64,000 nt of DNA from contig NOWV01000021.1 in the NCBI GenBank assembly GCA_003344405.1, positions 372,001-436,000 of the forward strand, written 5' to 3'. Positions 1-13,900 of this stretch are shown piece by piece (the first letter of the stretch is position 1; the number at the start of each line of letters is the position of its first letter). Made by a program: the position numbers and the translations under genes. The DNA comes from Trichoplax sp. H2 (taxonomy: Eukaryota; Placozoa; Uniplacotomia; Trichoplacea). A model generated the notes under the pieces. It worked only from the letters and a program-made list of their open reading frames with translations, had not been told where the DNA came from and did not search any database.

Positions 1-2960
1 TAAATGCTCATAAAATCCAGAAATAATAAGCAATTAATGACAGGTAATAGCTTATTGACTATTTCTATTTTGCTTTCTATTGCTCAGCCTATGTTAATTA
101 ATTATGCATATGTTACGGTCTATAGACCGTAACATATAGACCGTAACATATATATTAAATTGCCATAGATCAGTTGATTACAGTCTGTAATTCAAACGCA
201 CAACTATAAGCTATGTAGTTTAGAAAAACTGGTATAATTATTTGATAAGGATTGATGACTAGGAATAAACTGTGTTATAGTGATGCACTTCGTTTTTAAC
301 TATAAGGATAGCTATATTTGATATAGTTAGATTACTAAGAATAGATATTATCGTGAAGCTAATATTAGATGATTGATAACTACTGCTGTATTTTAGAAAT
401 TCTAGATGACTAATATTAGCCTGTTGATTAATTATAGTATGAGATTTACGTGACTAGAAAAACTATAATTGTGAAGATGCCCAACACCGAAAGGTGCTGG
501 ACATTAATAGAGGAGTAGTGATATCATAAGTAGGACGATTCGGATTGTAGAAGATAATGATATTCTATTTGACAATAGCATTCTCTTTGACGATTCAAAT
601 CTGATAGAAGATTAATTAAGTTGTTATAAATGGATTTGACGAAATATATTTAAGAAATGCTGAGATGAACTCATATAGAGAAAAGAGATTTCACGTCACT
701 TTGAACTCAGAATACTTTAGATTTCAGACTAGATCCTGGTAGTAATTAATTATTGCTCTACCATTCCTAAAATCTTGTAATAAAGCCTTTTAGAAAATAT
801 CATTTGATTAAGACAGTCACTGTGAGACACTTTTATTACAGTATAGATTTAAAGATTTACGTACATTATTTTACACTACTTCTCAAATTTATCGCCGAAA
901 AAAGAAGTCTAATATAAAGAAAATTGTTCTTATTCTTTGTACTTTTTTAGTATCAAGACTATGCATCCATTAAAATAACCGTATTGTTATCATGCAGCAA
1001 TTACTCAGTTTATGATAGGTGAAGTTGGGCGGTTCGATTCTCAGATAAATAAGGCAATAATAGCCATTAGTGTAGAAGCTTTACTCGTCTTTATTCTTAT
1101 GAATGAAATTTCACAAAACCCTAAAAATTTTTTTAACTTACTGTACTCTGCAATATCACGTAATACTATAAAAACAACTGACAAATTATTTTTATGGCCC
1201 ATCTCGACCAAAGTAGAAATAAATTAGCCTGCTTGTGTTCTTCAGATTTGATATTACTCACAAAGGCGATGTTTTATATAAATGAAAAAAAATAGATTTT
1301 CTTTTAACTGCTAAATTATCTCAATGATTCCCTTCAGAACAGAAAAGTACCTTTACATTTTACTCAGCGTATATTCGTAAATAACTATAAATGTCATTAT
1401 TTGTTATTTAGATGAATGTAAATGAATTTTCATTCTACTTGCTGAGAATATCATATGATATTTTTCAGAACAGAAAAACAACTAGTAATGTTACCCCTAT
1501 GTGTATCTCATTAGCAATTTTATAAAATTAGATTTTTAGTATTGTACTTGCCGCACGCTTCAATTTTTATTTTCACCTATTAAAGAACTTCAATAGTACT
1601 GGTTATAATAAAAGAATATCCATTCATACTATATTATATAGTACTATATAATAAATAGTTGTCGACCTATTGTGCACGCAAGCCATTATCATTTTTTCGA
1701 TATGCAAAACACGTAAAAATTATTATAACTATATTTCTTCATCTATTTGCAAAGAACTGAAATTTATTTACTAGTTGGTGTTATAAAATAATAAACAACA
1801 ATTTTGCTATTTAATGTCTAATATTCTTTTCAATAATAAAGATTAGTAGTAAGTGTAATTGCTAAAACTGTCTTTCCTTTCATTTCGAGATTCAGATTAC
1901 AGATTTTCATTCACCTTAAAATAAATGGATATTAATATTTATAACAGCTAAGTTGGGAAGGTAGTAAGCTGATAGCACTAAAGTTTTAAACGTGTTTAAG
2001 GTATTACAGTATATGCTGTGAAGCAATGGAAAAGGGTCTTTTCCATCTTGTAGCATATACGAAGACCAATATTATATTAGTAGATTAAATTTTCATATAC
2101 ATATCTAATACTATTTTAACTTGTAAAGTACTAAATAACCTGACAATTTCTTATTACAAACGAGGACTATTATGATTTCTAAAGCAAAATTATGCTAATA
2201 AAATACGGTTTATTGGATATTAATCCATCGTATTTCTATCAATTGTTAACCTAATTAATGCTAATAAAAACAAATCAGAAATTAATCCAATTGTATTTCT
2301 CTTCATCAAGTCATTAAAAAAATTCTAATGCAAATACAGTGAGTCTTACATTATATCTAATTAATATTCAAATGCTTTTATAATATTGATTATACATAAA
2401 GTACGGTCATAAATAACTGTCTTCCTATTTATGATAGATGAAGATTTCTATGATATCTAATACCAAATATTGCTAATCAATATTAACCCAATTGTATTTC
2501 TTATCATTTAATTCATTAAAAATTCGAGAGCAAATATATTTATAATTAAAATTTAATCAACTTATTAATAGTCCATTTATATGCGCTTGCGTAGTGACCA
2601 GGTGTTCCCAGCTGTTGTTGCGGCACCTGTTGCCTTAGCAACAAGTTGCAGCATCTTCAATACAATCAATGATTACGACCTAGTTAGGTTGCTAATTGAG
2701 CGATTTCATATTAATGTAGTTGAATTGGCCTAGGCTAAGAGCTATCAAGAAGTTATACTATTTCATATACTCGGATAACTTTGGAATTGGATGCTAGTGT
2801 CACATTTTATTTTCCATTAACTTGCAGTTAAATTAACCATCAGAAGTTGATTGTATTAGCAATATTTTTAATTCGCTAGATTATAAAGTCCTAGAAAATA
2901 ACTCACTATTTAATATAAGATTAATTTACGTATCACTGTCACTCCTTCAAAATTGTAAAG
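1..2960. other. Intergenic stretch left of the EF-hand gene
   Basis: I see no convincing gene here. An ATG-less 71-codon frame at 1012-1227 is AT-rich and looks random. An acceptor-like TAG ends at 550 and is followed by an acidic open frame to a TAA at 613-615; this could be the last exon of a plus-strand gene entering from the left, but it is only about 21 codons. Weak direct repeats sharing the core AATCCAATTGTATTTCT lie around 2210-2560. A 30-bp palindrome at 108-137 is listed separately. Confidence 0.5.
108..152. repeat. 30-bp perfect palindrome plus a third half-copy
   Basis: Positions 108-137 read identically on both strands; the half-site is about TATGTTACGGTCTA. The right half (123-138) is then repeated directly at 137-152. 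The element is therefore an inverted pair followed by a tandem extra half. No gene starts nearby, and its role is unknown. Confidence 0.85.
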
Positions 2961-5900
2961 ATGTCGTCAACAACTATCCACGATCAGATGATTCGAAATA
3001 GACGAGAGAACCTGTATGGCATCAACAGAAAGCTAGAACAAAATGGTATAAAAACATTGCTACGAGAAGATCATGTCTTTCTACAGGGCGAATATTCTGG
3101 AGATCAGCCTGATATATTGTGGACTAGTGAGACAGCAAACGCCTATTTTAAGGTAATTTAGTTTCATCGTCTTGATAGAAAAGATAATCCTACATGCAAA
3201 AGAATCCAGCTTATCGTATGTTTAAATAGAGATCATCTCATTCTTCTTGCCAGGCTAAGAGTATTGATAAATATAATATACAAACTGATCTCACACACTT
3301 GCTAATGTAGTAGAGACAGACTATAGTAAAAATGCATCTAAACTCAACTCTATTTTGATATAACTGTATCCACACCACCTATATGTTAGCACCGAACATT
3401 AGTATATATAACTAATGCAATCAGCAGTGGAAACAGAATAATTTATGTTGTTAATGAAATTATTTAATTATTATAATATCGCGAATGCTTTATTTGCCTA
3501 AACTACAATAAATTTCGGTGCGATCTAGGAGTATTAATGAATTAATAGCCAATCATAAACTCTAGTGACCAAAGCAGGCTGTCGGAATAAGCACAAATCA
3601 CGACAAGGGGGTTATCATTTAAGTATGTTACTCTAAATACAAATTTGTAGAGCCATCCACCATTAATTTCCTTCTACAAACTAATATAATTATACTGTAT
3701 AATGGCAGTAGATATTTGTAATATTTATGATTAATAGCGACTACTCTCTATATATACCAGATAGCCTTGCTGACTTAGTCTTTAGCACTCTGTAATCTGA
3801 CACTTATTAAACGATCAAATTATTCTACTTAATGGACTTTCGCAAGTATAGAAGTCCGATTATAATAAATTAGTCTGTGGTCAGAGTATTGAGAAGATTA
3901 TCAAATTATTTTTTATCATGAATTTATCAAGCTTAAACTGAATTAATACAGACCAATGCATGTGATCAAGCTATTTTCCGTCGTGATATTCTTAAGCTTA
4001 AAATTTGATTAATGTAAACTAACCTGATATTGCTAGCTGTAAAACGCAGATATCTCGTATAGAAGATATTCAGGTTCCATACTTTCTTACTTAGTACTTT
4101 AGACATTCAAAATAGCCATTAGGAGGGTACTGTATATCGGTGAATAACAGTAAGATTAAGTTACGGCTGAGTACGATGGGGTTAGCCAAAATTGTACATT
4201 ATGCATTCAAAAATTTAACGAATCGTTTTTGCTTCGCTATAGAAATTATTATTATGAAAGCTGCATATGTGCACACCTCCTCGCAAATAATTATTCTCGA
4301 ATAATTCTTAAATTTTTTATCGCTACGATAGTGATTGTAGTATATAAATGAAAATTTTCAACCGAACCTCTCGTTTATAACAATCATATATAGTTTCTAA
4401 ATTTAAATCATGAGAGTTGAATTGATTACGCTAGTAGTATTCAAAATACGAGTTGCTGGGATCGAATGCATCAACTACCTAAGACTTTCATGTGATAGAA
4501 CAAATCTGATTTTTTACTTCATAACTTTAAACTCTATAGCAAAGGGCCGTTGAAAATACTACAAGCGATGAAAGAAAAAGAATATCTAAAAAATTAGTGG
4601 TGAGTATATTACAGAAAGCGATTGCTTAATACCACTAGATGACCGAGAATTCTGTTTGGTACTAATTTTTTCGTCATTAAATTCTAGGCTACAACCCATT
4701 TTAAGCTTGGATCAGATTATGATGCTTATAAGCAACAATCCCTTAATAAAGATGATTTCCAAGCTAAAGCATATTCTAAGGTAGGGTACAGTATGGTGAC
4801 CAATGATTCGTAATATTAGAAGATTTTGCATATTGAATTACCATGTTATTACAAGATTGAGCTTTTCTTGCTAAGATTGATCATCATAATATCAATGATT
4901 GAAATTATAATATAATTTGACATACTTTTAACAAATATTGCAATAATTCATTATTCGTTATATAGCTAATCCAAAATATTACATAAAATGACATTTTGGT
5001 GCATTATACGAAATAGTTGTCATATTTTAGTCTAATTTCTTTCTAGTATCATTCGATCTTAAAATCAACCTATTATCAAATATAGTTAATAAGGAGCCCT
5101 AGCGATACTAAAAGAATCTAATGTTTTATAATTACTTTCAATTTAAACAGCTACAACCACTACGACAGGAAATGAGTAAAAGTCATATTAATGTAAGTTC
5201 ATAATTAATGTATCTATTACTGCATTAGATAACAGTTTATTCTGCAATCATAATTTTACACGAAAATTATTTACCTATTTCTACTAATCGATCTAAAATA
5301 TTAATATAGAATCAAGTTAGATACTTATAATAAATAATTAGACAAAGAGACAGATACAGCTTTAAATAAAATTTTTTACTACTATAACACTATAGGAATT
5401 AACTGGCCAATATGCAACAGAAAAAAACTTTGGTAAATCGGTCTATAGTGAGAATTATACTCAGGATGAGGTATAGTATTATTGCGTTGAAAGATTTTAA
5501 GATTATCTTACTATTTTTACAATACCTATAGGCGTTAGTATACTCTATTATCATTCAATATCATTTTAAATAGGCATGGCAAAAGTGGAAAAATGATTCT
5601 TCAAATATCAGTAAAGATACGACTAAAGAAGAAACACGTGAACTTATTAAGAACTTGAGATCGACGCACTTTTCACTAGGCAGTGATCCCTCAGTTAGGT
5701 AAGTCCTCCAAATTTTCTAAATGCTTACCTTCCGTATCCCTAACTAGAATAAATTAATCAAGAAGTGATGAGTATTTGCAACTTGCACTATCCTTATCAT
5801 TGTCATAATGTTATTTCACATGCTTATTTATACTAGATTCGAAACTCAAAGTAAAAATGATTACGTTAAGCTCCCATTTGTTGCCCATCAAACTCCTGTT

Positions 5901-8900
5901 GGCTCTAAAACTCTACTTAAAAGCGGCCAATCGCATGTTTTTCGAGATGGTGATTACAATCGCGATCATAATCTGGCTACAAAACGATCGACTATGACCC
6001 GTGATTTTCGTCATAATGAGAGTAAATCGAGTAATGCAACAGCATCAGCTCTTTCTGGAAAGCTTGATCCAAGAGATTTTAGTTTCAAACATCAACTTAA
6101 TTCTGCGGATATTTATGGGTATATAATCGAAAGATAATTTCCTTATTCAGTAGCTTTACTTCGATTACTTGTTAGCTTGTTCTGATGTTTAGAATTCTTC
6201 CCGTGTATATCAAAATATAACCGGATACAATTGCAATCTATGGTTTTAATTTTTAGTAATTTTAATTATATCTCAAAGATCCTTAGTTATCTTATTTAAC
6301 CGTTTTTATTCATTTCTGGGTGATATAATAGGAGTGGATTTCTACCTATAGCCACATTAAAGGAAATATGCAAGAAAATGAATCTGCAATTAAGTGATAA
6401 TGAGTTTGCAAGCATCATCACGATGTGAGTTGAAATTTCAGTGTACTTCATCATTTCCTATTAATAAATTACCTTAATTTTTCCTATTAGGTGTGATGTA
6501 AACGGTGATGGAAGCATCGATCATCAGCAATTCGCTAATTATGTCCGAAGTAAATCTTTAATATATTTTGAATTATATTGATTCGATCCTATTTGCCTAA
6601 AATAAATATATAACGGGTCTTGATGCTTGCTTGCAGACGTCTTAAATCGAAGAGATGACGAAGTATTGGTGAAAAAAATAAAAAGTGGCTATATAGGCCA
6701 TCAAGAAGGTGACCGATCGAAGAATTTTCACGAAATCCATAAAATGAATATAGCCCACAACATTACAGTAAGTTGCAGAAAAGATCTAAATTGAACAGTT
6801 TAGTTTGACTCTGTAGAAGCTAATCGGTTTTGATATAAATGAATTTTCTGCTCCTTCGATTTATAAGTACTAAACAATACATAACTACGTGGATTTACAA
6901 AATGTAGTTATAGTAGATATGGATAGAAATTACGCGATTGAAGATACCAATACGCACATTTAGTATATCTAGCGTATAATTAATTAGGCTGGTTACCCAA
7001 TAACCTAGAATAGAATTTTTATATTTCTTTCATTAAAAGAAAAATACATTCTGAAAATAAAATTCGTAAAATAGAATAGACTATAACTATAGTTTACAGT
7101 TTGTTTGAAGAGTTATAAAATTCTTAGTGATAAGAAAAATTAACTCGCTATTCCTACGATGATCGTGGTGGATGAAGAGTATAAATTATTTATAGTTTGT
7201 TATTTGGCAATTACATCATGAATTAGTGGCATAGTGCATACATAACTATTACAAAGATAAAGAATTTCATATTCTTATATATTGACGATTCGATAGGCTA
7301 ATTTGCAAGTTTAGTATTAAATTAAAATAATTTCTGAATTGATAGAATAACAGTAGGACAAAATTCAATGTCATAGACGCCAAACTTTTTTTCTAACTAG
7401 TATAATTCAGTATGAAAATAGCTTACCCTTTATTTCTTACTAATGTGCAATTTTAATTTTTCTGTTTTTTATTAGTTTGGTAGTACTGATGCAGGCATGG
7501 ATTCCACCTATTTTAAAGGTAGGAAAGTTAAAGAGTTTGAAAATCTGATATTAAATTTGTTCACATCAATACGAGATAGTTCAATTCTCTACTAAATGAA
7601 TTGATTCTATAGCATTTCGAATACATGCACATGCTTACACTTTCCTTATTTAATCTCTTCTAGATTTCGCTGTTGATCATAAAATTGCGCGAAATAAAGC
7701 TTTTAAAGCTCCTACCGATTCTCAATTCATGCATATCGATGAGCATGAGTATTTATCATCGCAACATCAATTAGAATTTGTTAATCATGCAAGCAAGATT
7801 ACGCCTGAAGCGGTAAGTTTTTGAAATAAAGCAATAAGATAAATCCCATCATGCTCCAATTCAAGAAATTTTAAATTCGGTTGCTATTCTTTACGTAACT
7901 ATTAGAAAGCACAACAAGCGAAAGAAATAGAGAATGTCAGAAGTAAACATGTGGCTCAAAATATTAAATTATCATGTAATGATGACATCGCTAAAGAGGA
8001 TAGAATCCAATCAGGTAAAATCAATGTCAAAGTCAAATTCTTAATTTGAGCTATCAGAAGATTAGTTATTTAATTTTAGTGAGCCAAATGAAACATTAGT
8101 AAAGAAATTAAATCTGTTTGATCAAATCTTAACCAATAGTCTCATTTCAACGGATCTCTTTGATTTAAATCAACGAACCAATACTTATTTACGGCACTTA
8201 TTATCATAGTCGCTAAATCTATGTATCATTCTGTTGAATTAGCTTCTAAGTTTATTCCTCAACTAGATGATACTAAGCTGGATATGCATTAATAACTCTA
8301 ATTAAACTCTTACTAAAACAGTAAGCCAAGCGACATTCAAAGGATATGATGGCACTCACAAGCGAAGTCCAGCTGATCTTCTTTCCTCTAAATACAATAC
8401 CTTCAAAGAAGATGGTTTTGATTACCTTCCACCTTCAGAAGCTCAGCAAGCCTATGTACCACCTATTGGTGACATAAGTCAAAGAATCGCTCTATTAAAA
8501 GAGGAACGAGCTAACCAGAAAGTAATGAAAGGGAATGCAATTGGAACACATTTTATTCTTGGATCCGATCCAAGTGGACGAATATCTGAACGCGTAAGAT
8601 AATAATATAAAAATGTTACCATTTCCAGCTTGACAGTTATTTTGATATCCTTTGTCGAATACGTACAATTTATTGCTCTATCTATGACTAAATCTTAGCT
8701 TAATTCTTGAGTAAATTTTTATCCTAAAAATTATCACTGGCATACATTAATTATGTAGCAGTAGAATAAGAACCAGAGTCTTAAAAGTAGAATCTAAGTA
8801 GTATCAGTCATCACGCAATCAGCTATGATAGCATGTCTTAAATACTGAATTTGCTTTATAACTACCTTATTTTAGGACGAAAATTACAATTATACTTGGA

Positions 8901-10509
8901 AAGATATGAAAAATGTTAAAGCTGCTGGCGTCATTGATAAAGCTGTTGCTCCGCCATTTACCCATCTAAATTACAGGTAAATAAAGCTCTTTAAGTAAAT
9001 TATTGGTGGTGGTAGATATCATTGCCATAATCAATATAATTCATATTATAAAGATTTACTCAAGATACTATTATGGATACCTATGCTAGTATAGATGTCT
9101 AACTTATCCTAGTTCGTTCCTTCCATCTGTTCTTTCGTATCCTGTCCTCTATCATTGCTACTTATCAGATTTCACGCTCCCAATATCTATCGCCTATTAT
9201 ATTTACTGCATTCTATTACCAGCTAAGATTATTATTGATAGTATTTAAATAACTATTAAATCTGGAATCAGGATAAATTAACATTTTACGTATGATTATA
9301 TTTTTTATATAGTGATAATGTTGAGATTCGAGATGAAACTGAATTGGACGAAGCAACACTGTTAAAAAATCAATTAGTTGACGAAGCGCGAGTAAAATAC
9401 CTAAATCCAAGAGATCCTTTAAATATGAACATTAGAAGAGCATTCCTTGAATATGATGTTGATGGGTAATGGAAAATTAAAAAGATATAAAATAAGTGGT
9501 TGATGCCTTCACCTATTCTGCTAATTCGCTAGCAAATTCAGTAGTAGGGGACAATAGTCAGCCGTATCTTAAAATTTGAAGTTTCTATATAATCTTTCTT
9601 ATATTTATATTTTTATAGATCTGGCACAATTGATCGATCAGAACTGCAACAAGTCTGTAAAAAACTAAACCTGGTTATAAATGAAGAATTGCTAGATAGG
9701 CTTATGTCAGAGTAAGAGTTAATATTAGCTTAAATAATTCCATGTTGCGATGAATAGAAACTCACCTTTTTAATCCTGATATTATATTTTTAACGTCAAA
9801 TTATAACTACTCTTAGGCATCATTTAAAGTTTGCTGATCAATATTGTTTCCTGTAGGTACGACACAAACGGTGATGGACAAATTGACTATAGTGAATTTA
9901 CAAGATATTTAATCAAGGAAAAGGTTCCTTTAGGGATTAAAAAAACAATCCTAAAATCCGTTCAACAAGATGACTTCAAGCCATTAGACCAGCGAAGGTA
10001 GAATCAAAATATTTTGATTATTAATAATATTAATTGATCTATACATACACGATTCGAAGAAAAAATAATATCAGCAGCTAATCTGCACTAATCCTCAACC
10101 TTTACTGCAGCATATATGCTTATGCCAATGTTATCGAATTATTTTGATTTTTATAGTTGGACGGAAGCTCAAATACGTAATTTTGAAAGTAAGAAAAAAG
10201 AAGAACTTATCCCCTTAATGGATAGCCATTTCTATGCTGGTAGTTATGAAGGTAACTGAAAAATATTTTAACATGTGTTACGGAAATAAACACTTCAAAA
10301 TTATGCCAATCATGCATTCTAACGATGAAATATTTATAAAAATATTCTGCAGAACCGGTAGAATCAATTACTAAAACGGACTTTGTCAGACCGGAATACA
10401 TGCAAGGTAAGCCATCCTGATTCATATTTAATTCTAACAAAAATATGCAGATTTCTAATAACTTAAATGATCTTCTTATGCAGATAAAACTGTTTATCGT
10501 TCGAACTAA
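2961..10509 (+). CDS. EF-hand protein with HF-LGSD repeats, probably axonemal (20 exons, 775 aa)
   Basis: Exons: 2961-3152, 4688-4780, 5151-5192, 5396-5470, 5574-5698, 5837-6118, 6332-6424, 6491-6549, 6637-6767, 7476-7518, 7664-7812, 7906-8014, 8322-8593, 8876-8976, 9313-9465, 9619-9711, 9857-9997, 10157-10251, 10353-10406, 10484-10509. All junctions are GT-AG and in phase. Four EF-hands sit in two pairs. In the first pair, the first loop is degenerate and the second (residues 303-314) starts DVNGDGSID but ends in Gln instead of Glu. The second pair, at 637-648 and 673-684, is canonical and should bind calcium. Between and before them, the motif HF-x-LGSD recurs near residues 68, 166 and 541, with weaker copies near 365 and 448. 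Each is followed by Ser/Thr and an Asp-Tyr/Phe, the style of microtubule-binding axonemal proteins. I infer a ciliary calcium-responsive role but cannot name an orthologue; it is not EFHC1 (no DM10 domain) and does not look like EFHB. The last exon is the least certain: an acceptor at 10450 would give a shorter tail. Confidence 0.85.
8066..8292 (+). pseudogene. Broken coding-like fragment inside intron 12 of the EF-hand gene
   Basis: Within the intron 8015-8321, on the sense strand, an open frame runs 8066-8209 and reads protein-like (for example LFDQILTNSLISTDLFDLN). It stops at TAG 8207-8209. A one-base frame change near 8206 continues it to a TAA at 8290-8292, through AKSMYHSVELASKF and IPQLDD. 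The composition is unlike the surrounding AT-rich introns. It cannot be an exon of the host gene, because the frame from exon 12 meets a stop there and exons 12 and 13 join perfectly without it. It is best read as a decayed gene or retrocopy fragment. I do not recognise the parent protein. Confidence 0.5.
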
Positions 10510-10966
10510 ACCGAAATATGTTGGGAATAATATAATAACAGTCTCGAAGATGTATTACGATTATAGTGACGCAATTTTAGATGACGTTTACCAGATGTCT
10601 TTTATATGTATTATTAAACTCTTTAATGTTTTCAATTTACATAAATTCAATTAATCATTAACGGCGTACTGTTATACGTACAAAACCAGACAATAATGCC
10701 AGAGTGGATGGCAGGCATAATTTTTGCAATATACATATCGAAATATACACGCATATGATTTACTGTACAATAGAAATAGATAATTACTTGTGCCAGAACG
10801 ACATTAAATTAAATGCAAATGTCAACTTCATAACATAATTTGATAATTTATGCAGTAATTAATCAAATCATATTTACAAAGTAACCACGGTTGTAACTAT
10901 ATTATCGCCGAAATTTCAATAAATTTTTGTTACCATCATATTAATTCGACATTATATAAAAGTTTA
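10510..10966. other. Convergent intergenic region (EF-hand gene / RPAP1)
   Basis: These 457 bp hold the two facing 3' ends. Nothing coding is visible. Confidence 0.6.
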
Positions 10967-13900
10967 TCAAGTAGACAGGCAAGCTTGCTTAATTAGTTTC
11001 TCTCTTTCCGGTGGTATGCAAGTATTTATTAAAAGTGATCTATCATTACCCTCTAAAGGCTTTACGTATCTGAATATGTCTGCTGCCCATACCTGAAATA
11101 TGAAACAATTACAACTCAGCAATTTCCAAATTATTTGAAAGCATAATCTAGAGAATAACTAAAACTTAGAAATCTACTACCTCTCCTTCATGCTGACATA
11201 TTTCCTTGATCATGTACTCCCTAGTGGACAAATTATCTTCTCCACCTTCGAATATGAAATGACTCACATGGTGTACAGCTACGACATATAGAATTGGTGA
11301 CCAGGCAGGCCTGCATTATAACAACTTTTCAGTTCAAGCATTTTATATTTGTCTCATTTTTGGTAAAACTGTACTTAATAATAAACAGATGACTTTTTAA
11401 AACAGAATACAGCTACTCCCTACCTAAGAGACTTTTGTGTTAAAGCCCTTAAATATTTTTTAACAAGTATTACGTCAGTTTCATTTGGCGTTAAATAAAG
11501 TTCCAGATCAAATAAAAGCTATAAAAGTAGTACTAGAATTAGTTTTGATGAAAATGTCATCTAAAATTTTCTTAAATGCATTACTGGTTGTTTACTAAAT
11601 AACAATCTATTAATATATGTTACCTTGTTTAATGGCAGACATAAATGCCTTATAATTCCTACATATTCACCCCATACCAAATGTCGCAGCCTGCGATCAC
11701 AATGTTGCTGCAAAGGCAATAGGATGAATGTAGCAAACAGATAATCACCAAAAGAGACTGCGTCATACTGAGTGAGTAATGATACATACCTGTTTCAATA
11801 ATAATCAAATCAAAATGGCTTAGTACAATGACGGTTTCTACGGATATGTTTTATGAACTTACAAATCATAATAAGATGTGATTCCCGGAATAGGAGCCAT
11901 GAAGTTGATACTAGATAACTGATTACTTTGTACAGAAATACGCAGAAGAACTTCCAGGTACAAATGTATTGTTTGTTGAAAGAATAAGTCACTCCCTAAC
12001 ATTTCAAGATGAAAGAAATTATTAGGTTACATAACACTACACCAATGTAAGTAGGTGTAATTGCAATAACATTCCAATTGCATAAACATGTATTCAATAC
12101 TATATTTCTAGCTTACCAATGAGGAAAGTGCACGATAGCCGTGCAATTTTAGCGGTAATGTCAATCGAAGCCATATAACTAGGATACCAAATCTCCAATA
12201 AGAAGATAAGGCGTAGAGTATTTACAACTACACCCTCCGCATCAGATGTAGCCCTAACGGTAGCATAATTTTCTCCGTCTTGCACAGCATCGCTAAAAGA
12301 TATACGCATATTATCGCACCGCATAAAGTATTTAGCTAACATTTATACTATCTGAATGCAATAACTCACTCATTTAATGAAGCATTGTATAAATCAATAA
12401 GAGGTAGAAACATCCAATCAATAGGAGTTATAGTTGCATGGGGATAAGTAATGATTAAAGAATCAATTTCGAAAGCGTTGGAGTTAAGGAGATTGCTAAA
12501 AAGATAAACAATAGATAGAAACTCAACTTGTTAATAATATCCTTTAGATAATTATCAAATAGTACTCTATTACATCGATTTCTGCAACGTGGCGCTGTCT
12601 TTCCTAAAATATTGTATAATCAAGCCACGAATGGACTGTAAATGGCTAATAGCATCATCGATTGTTTTGGTAAAGTTTGAAGGGCAAGTAAGTGATTCTG
12701 AGGCATCCGTTGAGGTCAGTGTTTTCGCAAATAAGTGGCTGAGGGTATCTGTATCATAACGCACATTACCAACTCTATATTGCATAGGAAGAAATTTTTA
12801 GGCTTTACTGGAAAATATTTAATGAATAATATCACGTTATACGTACAGGAAACCACGACTTTCAATTAAGTGATTAGATGCCAAGTCGAATACAATGTGT
12901 TCATCGCCACGCAAAGCTTCACTTAAGATGAACAACACCGTTTTTTGATAAATTTCTCGGTGCACCGTTAAATCACTATCATCAGTGGAAGCCTATCCAA
13001 AGTTAAAATAATTTCATTAATAAATTGCTCAAGCGATGTAGGAGGGTCACTTGTAGTTGATTTATTACGAGACTTACGATAACGTTATATAATTTCACTA
13101 AGTAGTAATTTAAATGGATTCTTGGCCTATTTAGATAACCTGATATTCCACTCTGTTAGCGTTAGGTTAAATCAATAAATGTAATTGTTAAAAATTTATG
13201 GTAAATTTGTATTAAATTTTTGATTATAAAATTTAATTTACTTTCGTCCTATCATATCTGCTTAACGCTATCATAAATTCCAGAATCTCAGGACGTAAGC
13301 ATAACCATTTAAACTATGATAAAAGTAAAAGTGAAAGTATAGCGTTAGTAGTAATGAAGTGAACACTAATAAATTAGAGTTTATCGAACCTTCCGTGCTA
13401 GTCCTCGATGGAAATTTATAATCGAGAGAGCAAGACGCAGTAACGTACTATACAAATCGCAGAAGCAACCACAGGTAACACATGGGTGATTACATGGATA
13501 TGCATGTAGAAAACGTGGCAAACTTGCAATCTCTTTCATTTGATGATCGGAACTATTATAGTTGTAGCTCAAATTTCTGCAAATAACAGGGCTTTAAGTT
13601 ACATTCCAAGATACACACGTACACGTTATAAATCAAATATATCAACAAAAAATAAATTATAATTATGAGAGCAGATAGGAGTTTTAATTTACCTAAGAGA
13701 CTGCAAAAGGCTAGAAAACAATCGACTCTCAGATATTTTGCACAGGAAATTATTAACAAAGCTTTCCATTTCTTCTAAATTCTCTATTACATTCTTATTT
13801 TGAGTCATCTGTAAACAAAATAACAGTAACCAAGAGAGATATAAAATAAAGTTATTTACAGCATATCTTACATACCTGTCGTTTTAGTCCCTCAATAAAT

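Noticed and set aside
483-515. GAAA-loop hairpin CCAACACC-GAAA-GGTGCTGG, considered as a ribozyme or structured RNA
   Set aside because: No hammerhead core (CTGATGA) or other conserved RNA motif nearby, and one mismatch in an 8-bp stem.
1025-1050. tRNA-like B box GGTTCGATTC
   Set aside because: No matching A box, acceptor stem or anticodon arm upstream, so it is not a tRNA gene.
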